64,000 nt of DNA, taken from NCBI GenBank assembly GCA_026225945.1, contig JAMJFZ010003746.1, positions 5,878,501-5,942,500 on the forward strand, written 5' to 3'. The notes below the pieces were generated by a model, which was not told where the DNA came from, ran no database searches, and worked only from the letters and a program-made list of their open reading frames with translations. Position numbers and translations under genes: made by a program. Below, piece after piece: positions 36,890 to 48,000 of this stretch; within the stretch, counting starts at the first letter, position 1, and each line of letters begins with the position of its first letter. This DNA is from Cricetomys ansorgei (taxonomy: Eukaryota; Chordata; Mammalia; Rodentia; Nesomyidae).

Positions 36890-37110
36890 AGACATTGCTT
36901 AGATAGCACTCAGAAGGAGGCTTCCACGTCAGTTCCAGCTGGATTCCTCCAAGAACAGTGTCTGAAGGGTGTGGTGGCTCCAGCAATAGGGTCTTACCTA
37001 CAGTTTCTAGGAGGCAACCAAGGACAATGGAAACCACGTTTATCATTGTGGGAGTCTCTTCCGCTACCTTGACAAACAACTCAAAGGGAGGTTTCCAACG
37101 GCTGGCACTG
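36890..37110 (+). repeat. Lx/L1 3'-UTR-like fragment
   Basis: GATAGCACTCAGAAGGAGGC ... CAGCTGGATTCCTCCAAG repeats the 16237-16290 segment. Confidence 0.55.
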
Positions 37111-37180
37111 GGGCTTTGTTAGATAGTCTATGGCTCTTGGGAGACTATTATCATGCAACGTGCCATAATTTGGTTCAAAC

Positions 37181-37186
<6 letters not shown>

Positions 37187-37226
<40 letters not shown>

Positions 37227-37276
37227 CACATATATGTATGTATATATATATATAGATACATATATGTGTATACACA
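37187..37276. repeat. (TG)n tract running into a 20-bp inverted repeat
   Basis: (TG)n at about 37187-37222. Arms at 37219-37238 and 37257-37276 are exact reverse complements around an AT-rich 18-bp loop. Confidence 0.9.
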
Positions 37277-37619
37277 CAATGGATTACATTATATGTGTAT
37301 GCATTATATATATTATAACACTGTGGAAACACAGAAATGACTTGAGATGTAGACTTCTCTCTAAGATAAATGAGGTGACTAAACAGGCCAGGACACTTGG
37401 CAAACCAAGCAAGTGAAGAAGCATGCTTCCTTATCTTGAGCCTTGAAGTTCTGCCAAAACTTGTCTTGGGTCAAAGAAGTGTTCTCATGACTATTTGTCT
37501 CCTGACTTGTTCACAGATTTATAACTTTGTTTCTATGTGCTGAAGCATATCATATGATTTTCAGAATAGCCTTATTCAGACTTTAATTAATTCTTTTAGG
37601 GTGTCTATTAGAGATACAT

Positions 37620-37897
37620 TGTTTTGTGTATGGCATGTTTCTCATTGCTATGTTGCTATTTTTAGGTTTTCTGGTTTCTCTATAAAAGCATTTGATTCTT
37701 TTAATAAAGCATGCAGTTGTATTTGCTACCCTGCATCCTCTATGTCCTGATTGATGAGCGACCCTTACCCAGGGATCCCAACGCACTAGACGTTGACATA
37801 ACACATTATATATTTTTAAGTAAACACAAAATATTTTCCTTTGGCTTTTTCAAACACTTAGTGCATTTATCCCTCCTCCCTCCCACATTCCCAGTTA

Positions 37898-37932
<35 letters not shown>

Positions 37933-39200
37933 TATCCCGCTATCCCACTCTCTAAACTTCTTCTTGAGCACCACCTGGTTTCTTTTTACTTTCTTGGTTC
38001 CTGGGTTGACTCCAGGTTATCACTCACAGCTACAGGTTCAGAGCTAAAATCCATGAATAAGGGAGAAAATGTGGCTTTGTCTCTTCGGGTCTGGGTGACC
38101 TTGCTCAGTATGTTTTCTAGTTCCATCCAATTCCATCCATTTACCTGCATTTATTTTCTTTCTATTGTGTCTTAGCTATGCCAATTCATCTCTTAAGTCC
38201 AAAGTATTGCTTCCAATGTTTTCTGCAGGACTCATTTGGTGAACGTGTTCTTTTACCTTTCTTTCTCCTTCAACTATGGCAGACAATTTTATTGGGTAGA
38301 GTAGTTTAGATTAGATTCCATGGTTCTTTACCACTTGAAGTATGTTGCTCCAGGCTCTTCTGGCTTTTATAAGGTTCCCACTGAGAAACTGGCTGTCATT
38401 CTGGTGGCTTTTCCTTTATATGTGATTTGTGGTGTTTCTCTTTTTACCTTCAGTACCCTCTCTTTGTTATATATATATTTAGTGCTTAACTATAATATTC
38501 CAGATGAAGGTTCAGGTCCTGTCTATTCAATGTTCTGTATGCTTCTGGGTTTGTACAGTTATGTATTTCCCTACCTTAGGACGGTTTTCTTCTATGATCT
38601 TGTTGAAGATCTGGTCTACACCATTGGACTGGGATTATTTTTCTTTATCTATGTCTATAACTTGAAGAATTCTGACTTTTCATGGAGTCTCATAATTCCT
38701 CCATATTTCTTTTGTGTGTTTAAATTTTTCCCTATTCTTGTCTTGAGTGGTCCAGTTCCTCTAGCTTACCTTCAAGCCCTGATATGCTGTCTTCTACTTT
38801 TAACTGTTCTACATATACAGCTTTCCTCTGAGTTTACTAATTGCACTGTTGAGTTTTTATATCCCATCTTCATTTAAACTCGAGTTCTAATCAATAAATT
38901 TTGTCTCTTTTCTGAGTTTAGTTTTCAAATCTGGAATTGTGTTTATCATTCATTCAGCTGCACACTGTGTTTCCTTGGAAACCACTCAGGCATTTATCCC
39001 TAACCCATTTAAGATCATTGAGCTGCTTGTCCGGTTCTTCTTTAAATCTTTAAATTATTTGATGAAATTTATGACAGTTCTTTAAATTCTGCTTTCTGAG
39101 AATCCATGAAATTTGTTCAATATTTATTCAAGAACATTTCTTTAGGGAGGGGCCTACTGCCTTGGCCATTCACATTGTTTTTATTTTGTGATGTGACCCA
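37620..39200 (-). repeat. L1 5'-half sequence, antisense, with (CA)n at about 37902-37930
   Basis: Reads as the reverse of rodent L1 5'/ORF1-region sequence (GGGTAGAGTAGTTTAGATTA, CAGGCTCTTCTGGCTTTTAT, TTTTCTTCTATGATCTTGTT). The long + strand frame inside it (38320-38877) is an antisense artefact. Confidence 0.65.
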
Positions 39201-39366
39201 TGCAAGGGTTTCTTTCCCTGGCTGTGTGTCTGGCATTGGATTATAGCCTGACTCAGCTGGACTGGTGTAGGGCTTTTGTAAACAGAGCAAGGTTTGGGAG
39301 TGTGAAGATGGTGTGGGTTGGCTTGGTTCTTGGTTGGTGTGTAAGCTCTGTCTTCTGGAGCCATGC

Positions 39367-39772
39367 TGTGGACACACAGAGCTCCAGCTCTAGGAGAAAA
39401 TGCAGGCACGACCTGGCGGCCAGCCTACTTGGCACACTGTGCTCTAAATTAGAAGCATGGCACACCGTGCTCCAGAAGTCACAACACAGAAGTAGCATGA
39501 GAAGCTGGTAGCTGGCCTGCGGAGGTGCCTGCAAGTCTCCTTTAATCGCTTCTTCAGCATAGAGACCCTGGTGGTGTGAGCGCCCACCGTCCAATCCGAG
39601 GAAATGTGCTAACCAATCACAGTCATAATTTCCACTATTTAAGTGGTTGCTCCCCAAAATAAGGCAGACACTGTTCCCTGAAGCTGTCTCCAGAGTGGTT
39701 CATCTCCACACCCCTTACCGACCCACGGACATTGCTGTCTTCTCAGCGGATACCCCGGTTACGAAGGCAACA
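39367..39772 (+). mobile_element. Second copy of the ERVK/IAP-like LTR
   Basis: Near-identical to 16441-16846, including GAAGCATGGCACACCGTGC and CAAAATAAGGCAGACACTG (the poly(A) signal is altered here). It is followed to about 40130 by the same L1 and unique sequence as copy 1. The left flank differs completely, so the match starts exactly at the LTR edge. Confidence 0.7.
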
Positions 39773-40869
39773 ACCCCCTGGTTTTGGCAGATACACAAAC
39801 AAAATACTCATTGGGGAAAATGCAGCCTGTTTAACGAGTGATGCTGGGAATACTGGATATCCACGTGTAGAAGAATAATGCTAGATTCTTAACCCTCACC
39901 CTACAACAGTCATTTCCAAATGGATCAGAGATTCAACTAAAGACCTGAAACTTGCAAACTGCTACAGAGAAACGAAATGGAATTTCAAAGTCTAGGCTGG
40001 TATTAAAGGCTGGTATTCACTGCGACACCTGACGCTATGTAAATCCTTTTCTGAGTTTTTGCTCCCCCTTCACTTCATTTATTGTTTAATATTGTAGGTG
40101 AGGGAAACTAATATTTTTCATCACTAAATACAAAATCTGTGGATGATTCCTTGATTAAAAGAAGAAAGATTACAAAAGAACAGCGTACACACTTATTTGG
40201 TTACACAAGACACAAGTTTCTTGAGAAATGAAAAAATAGAAATCTGTTTTATGCTAAGCCTGAAAAAGAGGTGGGTAATTCTGGGGGGGAGATGTGAAGC
40301 GGGACAAACTCACAAGGCCTGTGCAGTCTCCTGATAGTGGTAGGGCCCTTGTAACCTGAGAGTGTCCAGGGGAGAAGGGAGGGAGCTTAGCATTATGGCT
40401 TCCTGTAGGGAAGAAAGGCAGGTGGGAAGAGGCATTTGTGACCTTCCTGCTTCTGCTACTTTCTGATTTTCCAAGGTGCCATATTGAGGAGTAGCACTTC
40501 CTGCACCAATCAAAAATCACCCGTAGTGTTTTGCAATGATATTTAATGTTTATGCTAAGTATTTCTCTAGCTGGAGGACTTTTTCATCCGCATATCTTTG
40601 CATTCCATAGAAAATTTTCATAATGAATATGTATAATTTTTACTAAAACAAGTTAGGTGACTATTCTCTAAAGATATTTGGTCCATAAATAGTGTATGTA
40701 AATCGTAGTGATGGTTTATTTTGGGAGTATGCCTTTGAGAATATGAATAGTTTATTACTTCTATTTTTATAATCTTCTAGTGGTTAAAGTGGTTAAGTCT
40801 GTAATCTGACCTACAAAATATATTTTTAAAGTTTCTTTTAAATGATCCCCTCTTTAATTTTCCAAATCG

Positions 40870-43260
40870 GCAATATATGTTAAGATGAAATAGACCTTTT
40901 CACACCTCCTAATGGTGCCTCTCCCTATGAGCCTTGGGGCCATTTTAATTAAACCACCACACTTCACTCCCCGGCCCCCATAGGCTTGTAGCCATATGGT
41001 AATGCAAAACTCATCTGGTCCAACTTCAAACGTCCCCATCCACAGTCTATCACAGTATCAGCGCTGTTTAAAAGTTCAAAGTTCAAAGTCTCTTCAGAGA
41101 CCTGAGACATTCTCTTACCTGTAACCCCTGTATCAAAATGAAAGAGCAGACCACATACTTCCAACATACAATGGCACAGAATACACATTACTATTCCAAG
41201 AAGGGGAAGGAGGCATAGTGAGGAAATATTGGACCAAAACAAGACCAAAAACCACCTGGGCAAACTCTGCATCTCCATGTCTGGTGTCAACACATTCTTC
41301 AGATCTCCAACTCCTTTTAGCTTTGTGGACTGCAACACACTTCTCTCCTTTGGGCTTGTTCCACCCCTTGTTAGCAGCTTTCCTTGACGGATATTCTACA
41401 GCTCTGGCATCTCCAACACCTTGTGGTCTCTAAGACAATCCAGGCTTCACCTTCATAGCTTCATGCAATGCCTCTCTGGGCCTTCATTCAGGAACACCCC
41501 TGACATGCCAGTGTCCTCAGTAGCTTTCCTTAGTCTCAGAGGGAGATTCCATAACCCCTATCTTTTGTCCTTGACCAGAACCATGTTGTAATAAAAACCT
41601 CACCCACAGCATGGATGAAACGCTGTTCTTTTTGCATTCCCATCCCGGTGACTGGTGAGTCTCGAGTACAGGAACTGGGGAGCAGTGTGTCATGGGGCGG
41701 TCTCATCTTTAATGCAGCATTAGGATACATTTATAGAGTAGGCAAGGGAGGGTCATTGGTCCCAAGAATGGGACCCACTGGTTGAGATAGGGGCACTGGC
41801 GCAGAGTGCATGTGGGGGCTGTGCTTCCAGCTACAGGGCAGACAAAGCATTAACCAAGCCACATTTCTTTGCTCCTATGAAGATGGGTTCTGGCCAGGCT
41901 AATGCAAGAAGCAGCCAAACTCCTACTGCTCTCCTCTCTCAGGGTGACCCGGGGTTCCAAGACAGCTTCCACTCACTCTTAGCTCTAGGGCAGTCCCACA
42001 GACCCACAAGGCCAAAGCTGCCAAGTTCTGCTGCTCGCTGGGGCTGGAATATGATGCCCTCATTCAAATACATTTTCACTAGCTTTCTGGTTTTGATGGT
42101 TTCCTTTACTGCCTAAGCTTGGCTGTCCTGGAACTCACTCTGTAGACTAGGCTGGCCCTGAACTCAGAGATCTGCCAGCCTCTGCCTCCCGAGTGCTGGG
42201 ATTAAATCGGGTACCACCATGATTGGCCCTCGGCATTTCCTTTTCACTTTCCTTTAATTCCTTTTCACAAGCTGGAAGCTTAGCTGGGCAGGGTCTTGCT
42301 CTGAGGTCACCACTCCCTTTATTCCACCGAGCGTCAGGCTTTTCCTTAATCTGTCTACACTTCCTGGTGCCCCTTTTCTCCTCAACCTGTACATTTTCTT
42401 TGCTCAGCTTGCTCCTTTTCGTTACAGATCTGCATAAGACTCACCACTAACAGTAGTGGCCACACAACGCAGTCAGTGCTAGGCTGTCTGGAAATGTCCT
42501 CTGCCAAAGCTGTTAATCCATAATTATTCAATTTAGATACTTCAGGCAGATTTGGGGGGTAAGTACAGAAAACAGCCATGTTCTTCACCAGAATATCATG
42601 AGAATGGTCTCTAGGCCAATTAATATTCTTTTCCTCTGAGACCTCTTGAGCCAACCCCAACAGCTCAAATGACCCTCAGCACCAGTGTCTTCTATGCTTC
42701 TACTAGGGTGGTCCATTATGTCCCTCTTAAAACAATCAGTTACATTTCTAGTCCCAAGTCCCAAAGCATTCCATAATCTTCCCAACAAAACATGGTCAGG
42801 CCAATCACAGCAACACCCCAGTCCCTGGCACCAACTGCTGTCTTAGTTAGGGTTTCTATTGCTGTGAAGAGAGACTATGACCATGCAACTCTCATAAAGG
42901 AAAGCATTTAATTGGGCCCGGCTTACAGTTAGCCCGTTGTCAGCGTGGTGTGCAGCATGGCAGCAGGCAGGCAGACATGGTGTCGGAGAGGGAGCCGAGA
43001 GTTCTACATCTAGATCAGCAGGCAGCAGGAAGAGAGTGTGAGTCTGGGCGGGGCTTGAGCATCTGAAACCTCAAAGCCCTCCCTCAGTGACACACTTCCT
43101 CCAGTAAGGCCAAACTTCCTCCAACAAGGCCATAACCCCTAATAGTGTCACTCCCTATGAGCCAGTAGGGGTCATTTTCATTCAAACCACCACACTGCCC
43201 AAGTTGTTTTTGATCAGTGTTTTATCACAGCAATAGAAACGCAGATTAGGACAGCATCCA
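40870..43260 (-). repeat. Long composite dispersed rodent repeat with B1 insertion (42110-42225)
   Basis: It ends with TGTCTTAGTTAGGGTTTCTATTG-type sequence (42840-43260), an abundant rodent family also seen at 5458 and 49165. A clear antisense B1 interrupts it (CTGGAACTCACTCTGTAGAC ... GAGTGCTGGGATTAAAT). I see no gene from 40130 to 44866. Confidence 0.5.
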
Positions 43261-44053
43261 AAAGATCAGTTTCATCCCAGAGATTCAGGGATGTTGAGAT
43301 ATATGCAAATCAATGAATATAATCAGCACATAACAGGCTCAAACAGGAGCAACACGGTCATCTCATGGATTCAGGAGCCCTTTGACACAATCCAGTCATC
43401 TCATGAGATTCAGAAAAGCCCTTTGACACAATCCAGCCTCTCTTTATAAAAATTCTGGAGATTCTAGGGACAGAGGGGATGTATCTCAACATTATAAAGA
43501 CACTATAAAACCTCTCAATCCCCCAGCGTGGACAGCATGGAGCTCATGAAGTCCCATCCCAGCATGCGAAGAAGAATATTTGGCAATTGTTGGCTGCTGG
43601 AGAAGGTGGAGGAGTTTCCTGAGAGGCCACACATGATTCGGTAGAGAGGCCTTATGCCCAATGCAGTGCGTACAAGCAGCTCTGTGTGGACTCAGTGGAT
43701 TTAAAAAGAAAGAGCACATGAAATTGGAGGAGAGTAGATATAGGGAGGGTTGTAGTGGACAGAAAAGAGATAGTGTTTTAATAGAAATGGATGACAGGTA
43801 TGCATGGAACTTTTAAAAAATCATTTTCAGAAAGGAATTAGAAAGTCGAATGTATGATTGTAAGAATTCTTCTTTTATGGCTTTTTGTTTAAGAGAAGGG
43901 GATCAATTCCAAAATCAGATTGCTGAAATGTCTAATAGAAACGCTTGTAAAAAATGCTGCAGTAACAATGTCAAGTTGATTTGTTTAGTGTTTGACAGTT
44001 CTTCCTATTCAAGGATACGCATTTATTCCAGTGTGAATGATGCCAAAGGTCTC

Positions 44054-44059
44054 TTTATT
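44054..44059 (-). terminator. Candidate Clec4e polyadenylation signal
   Basis: AATAAA on the minus strand about 0.8 kb downstream of the ancestral stop. It is the first clear hexamer I noticed on that side. Weak evidence only. Confidence 0.25.
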
Positions 44060-44897
44060 ATTCTGTCTGCGAAGAAGACATGATCATGATCTGTACCGAC
44101 AGAATATTGTGCAATAAATAGAAAGTCTTGAGACAGGAAAGTGTGAAACTGAATTTTCAAAGAATAATTTTACCTTGTACTCTGGTTCTGCCCGAGCAGT
44201 AGTAGACAGATACAAATGCAGGTGAGCTCTAGTTTAAGAGAAGAGAACATGGGAGTCCAAGGAAGAAGAGGCTAGACCACAGTCTGTCTGGAGCTGAAGT
44301 TTGGCTGGCCTTTCCCTAAGGAGATGCGGTGAAGAGCCGCGCCATTCTCCTGAGCAGCAGTACGTTTCAAGACCCAGAGATGCTTCTTCCTCATTGTTGG
44401 AAGGAGATAGCTAGACTGCCTGCTCTATGCCTTAGCAGCTTAAGGAGATAAGCTAGACTCCAGGATGTAGAAACAATCTCATCTGATGTATCTTTGGGTA
44501 TCCATCTCCTTTGCTGGATTGCATACTTGTTCCACGTTCCTGTACTTCCTCACCAATTCTCACAAGCAGGACAGACTGATGTCAAAGAGAGAGAGTCCCT
44601 TTCCTCTTTGCCGCAGTGTTGTTGAGTGAACCGCTTCGCAAGTTCTGAGAAAGAGGACTTGCAGGTTATGGTGAGGACCTCAGTCAGCACCATGGATGTT
44701 TAACAATGGGAACAACTCACTTTTACCTTCAAAGTAACACATGCATATGTGGTGGTTGTATTGATGATACATAACGGACATCATTCTCATGTGTGGATTT
44801 TTGGGTGTTGTCACACTCTTGTTCCTCTTGGCACATTCAAACCATGTCTCCTGTGTCCATTAGCATTTAGTCCAAAGAACTTATTTCTGGCATTACA

Positions 44898-45027
44898 TCA
44901 CAACATCCAAAACATATTGAAGAAGCAGGGTATATCATTCCAATTCTTTCTGGGATTTGAAGAGTCTCTTATGGTGGCACAGTCCTCAACCAAAACTATA
45001 TTATTGGGCTCCCCGGCATCCCAGAAG
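44898..45027 (-). CDS. Clec4e: Clec4e exon 6 (CTLD part 3, frameshifted end)
   Basis: 130 coding nt to the premature TGA at 44900-44898. The region down to the old stop at 44867 is 161 nt, against 157 nt expected from the mouse protein as I recall it, so the net change is +4. EPNN, the EDC cysteine and the WNDIPC cysteine are kept. The final WICE cysteine is lost. Confidence 0.9.
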
Positions 45028-48000
45028 CTGTGAAGGGGAAACACAGGAAATTTGAAGTCTCGGGAGAAGGAGACTTAGTAACAGATTAAACGATTTATGT
45101 ATTTGTATTTTACTTAACCTTCATTTTGTGAGGTGGTGAGTAGTAATATTATCTCCATTTTATCAATGGAGAAAATCACACTAGTCCTATGTCACCAGTC
45201 TCTAGTGGGATCTTCCTGGATTTCTCTGCAGTCGTTCAGGTATCAGCATGGACTTGGACCCAGAAAGAGAAGTCATGGCACTGGACTGCTGACCTGGGGG
45301 ATGCACTCTCTACCCTGCCCTCCTACCTCATGCCACTCTCTGTGTTCTGTCTAGAGACAACGCTATCCTAGGACATCCTTCCTTGTGCGGTGAAGCATGT
45401 TTTCTCAGGATCCAGGGCAGCCAAGGTCTCTTCTCATTGCTACTGCGTGTTAGTGGAGTAAGTTACTCAGTCCCTTGGGCACTGGGTTTCCTCAAATGCT
45501 GGATAAATATTAACAGCATTAATGTGTCTGAGAAATGTGTAATTTCAATAAAGAGAAAATAAAGAAAGCCAACTACACACTCTAGAACGTGGCGCTCTAA
45601 TGATGCAAGGCCTTTCTTTATTAAGGGGAAAGGCGACGTCATTGTAAGAACATGCTGTCTTTTTCAAGTTATTATTTTTTTATTTATTTCTGTTTTAGGA
45701 CATGAGATTCAATTTTACTCTACTTTAAATCTGCTTTGTAAGTGAGTGACTCTTCAGTTCCAATTTTCATATGGTGTTTGACTATTATTTCTCTTTCATG
45801 CCTCTGGTAGTCTTAGGGGATGAGAGGGTTAGGAGCCTGTACCTCCCATTTCCCCCTTCCTGTATCCAGCATCCCCAGGGTCAGGCCTGAACTTGCCTCA
45901 CTGTAACAGAAGCCAGCCTGAGAATCTCCCTCAGCATGGTCTCACCTTACCTAATATGACGATCTTCCCACAAGACAATACTTACCTCAGCGACTCTGTG
46001 AAAGGTGTGTCATCCACCCATTTCCACTGTCCCTCAACCACTTGATCTGTCAGTCCAATGTAAAACTCTTTCTTTTTAGGTTTTGTGTGAAAAAGGAATT
46101 CCTAGGGAAGATAAATAGTAGTAATGATAAGTAGATGAATGATTTGGGTTTGAAGAGATGTTGAAAGTAATCAGCTTTTAGAAGAGGTGAAGCAGAATTG
46201 AGAATAGACCTGATAGATATGCATGCTTAAAGCTGTAAGATTACTGAAGGCTATTGACTAATTTTTTATTGTGAGAAACTACAAATAACAAAATTCAACA
46301 GATTAGAAACCCTGTAACCTCCAACCGGAGATTCTCAGTAATTCATTCAAAATGTGTCTGTTGTTCATGGTGGTCATACCCAATGTATCTATTTAGCACG
46401 AGAAATTAATCAGAGCCCAAAGACGATGGGTAATAGTTGTTCTCCCTCATTCGTGCAACGTGTTTGATCAACAAAATATTATTCTAAAGTTAGCTCCTAT
46501 CCCCCTTCCCCATTTAATATCAGAACTCCTCAAGTAAATCAGCCTTTAAAAGGTTCTAGTAATGCTGAGACTGAAAGTAAGCGGTGCCGTGAAACAAGAG
46601 TCAGCGGCGCACATTCCAAACAGCTGTGGCTCAAACCTTGCGCACCGGTTTGGGAGAACAGAGCTGCAAAGACCACCGCATCAACACTGAGGAGCCAGTC
46701 GGCCAGTTACCTGCTCTTCCTGTGTGTTGATAACCACCAGGTGAGCCCCCACGTCGGAGCAGTTCCTTAAACTTGATGTCCAGGACAGGGTGGTCGTAGA
46801 GAAAAAGTAACAACTAGATTGAAAATGTTTCCAGTTCAAAGGACAGCAGTTCTTGACTGAACCTAGAAGGAGAGAGGCTTCAGGGAATGCTGGGAAACTT
46901 TGCTTGCGATCCTGTGGAGTCAACGGGGGACAGCCCCAAGCTTAGACTCTTCTTTGACTCTCACTACATGCTCTCTTATGACTGTTAGGTTAATCCCAAC
47001 GTCAGTGAACACAAGCAGCAATTTTGCCCTTGGAACATCATCTTTATTCGCTAGATGTGAGGACCAGTAAATACAGCGATGTGCGCAGTTTCCTGCGTCA
47101 CGTGATCACCACTGAACTCATGGTTCTTTTCTTAGGCTAGCAAGGGCAATCTTGAGTTTCCTCTGAGCGACTCCCAGGTAACCTTCCCTGAATGGCTAAG
47201 GAACACTCCCACCCACTCTCAGAACCAGGATGAACGGTTTAGAACTATAAAATTTCAGCCACTGAAGTTTATTAAACTAAATCTCTCTTAATTTAATGAT
47301 AAGAAAACTGCAGCTCAAAGAAGTAATTTACTTTGAGAGCATCTAGTCTTAGACTATGCTGATATATGAGAATATTTGAGTATTTTTTTTTTCACTAGGT
47401 CTTTAAAAATTCTCTGCATATGTTTTTCTCCTCCAGCTTATTTTGAAAGCAGGTAAGTGAAGAAAAACTTCCACTCCTGGAAATAAGTCTTCCTTTCTGA
47501 CTTCCTACTTAAATGCATACTTGGAACTGGTCTTCCGAGTTTACTGTAATGCCCTGTGATTTGCGGCCCTGAGCTATTGCATTTCCAGAGTTCTGTTCCG
47601 CTGCTATCACCAACATTTCCCCACTCTGCACAGACAGGATTTATCACTTCATTTTGCAAAAACAGAAAACAATCCCACTATAGTTTCCTGATTCTAAAGA
47701 CAAGCTAGAAGCTGGACACACGCTGTCACACACGCCTGCTTTGCGGACGGCTGTACCTGATGCTTCACTGTAGCAGGAGAGCTCCCTGATGCCTTCATGT
47801 AGCTGCAACTTTTTCTGCTCGCGCATTTGAAAGCTGTGATACGTTACTGTAAGAGGAAAGGGGCGTGGTTAATGATTCATATCCTTTTAGTAATGAAATC
47901 CTTGCCCTCGGTTTTGTGATCGTAACAAAATAGCCCACAGTGATCGTGAAGTTTCCGCACCACCTATTTCCCTCTCCACGCGGGGATCCACTTCCTCAAA

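Noticed and set aside
38320..38877. 185-codon + strand open frame with many hydrophobic residues, resembling a membrane protein
   Set aside because: The sequence is the reverse of rodent L1 5'/ORF1-region DNA. Pyrimidine-rich antisense L1 gives F/L/Y-rich frames with no family signature.
39253..39657. 134-codon minus frame, with an 84-codon relative at 16414-16668
   Set aside because: Both are the antisense of the same LTR. Their similarity comes from the repeat, not from a conserved gene.
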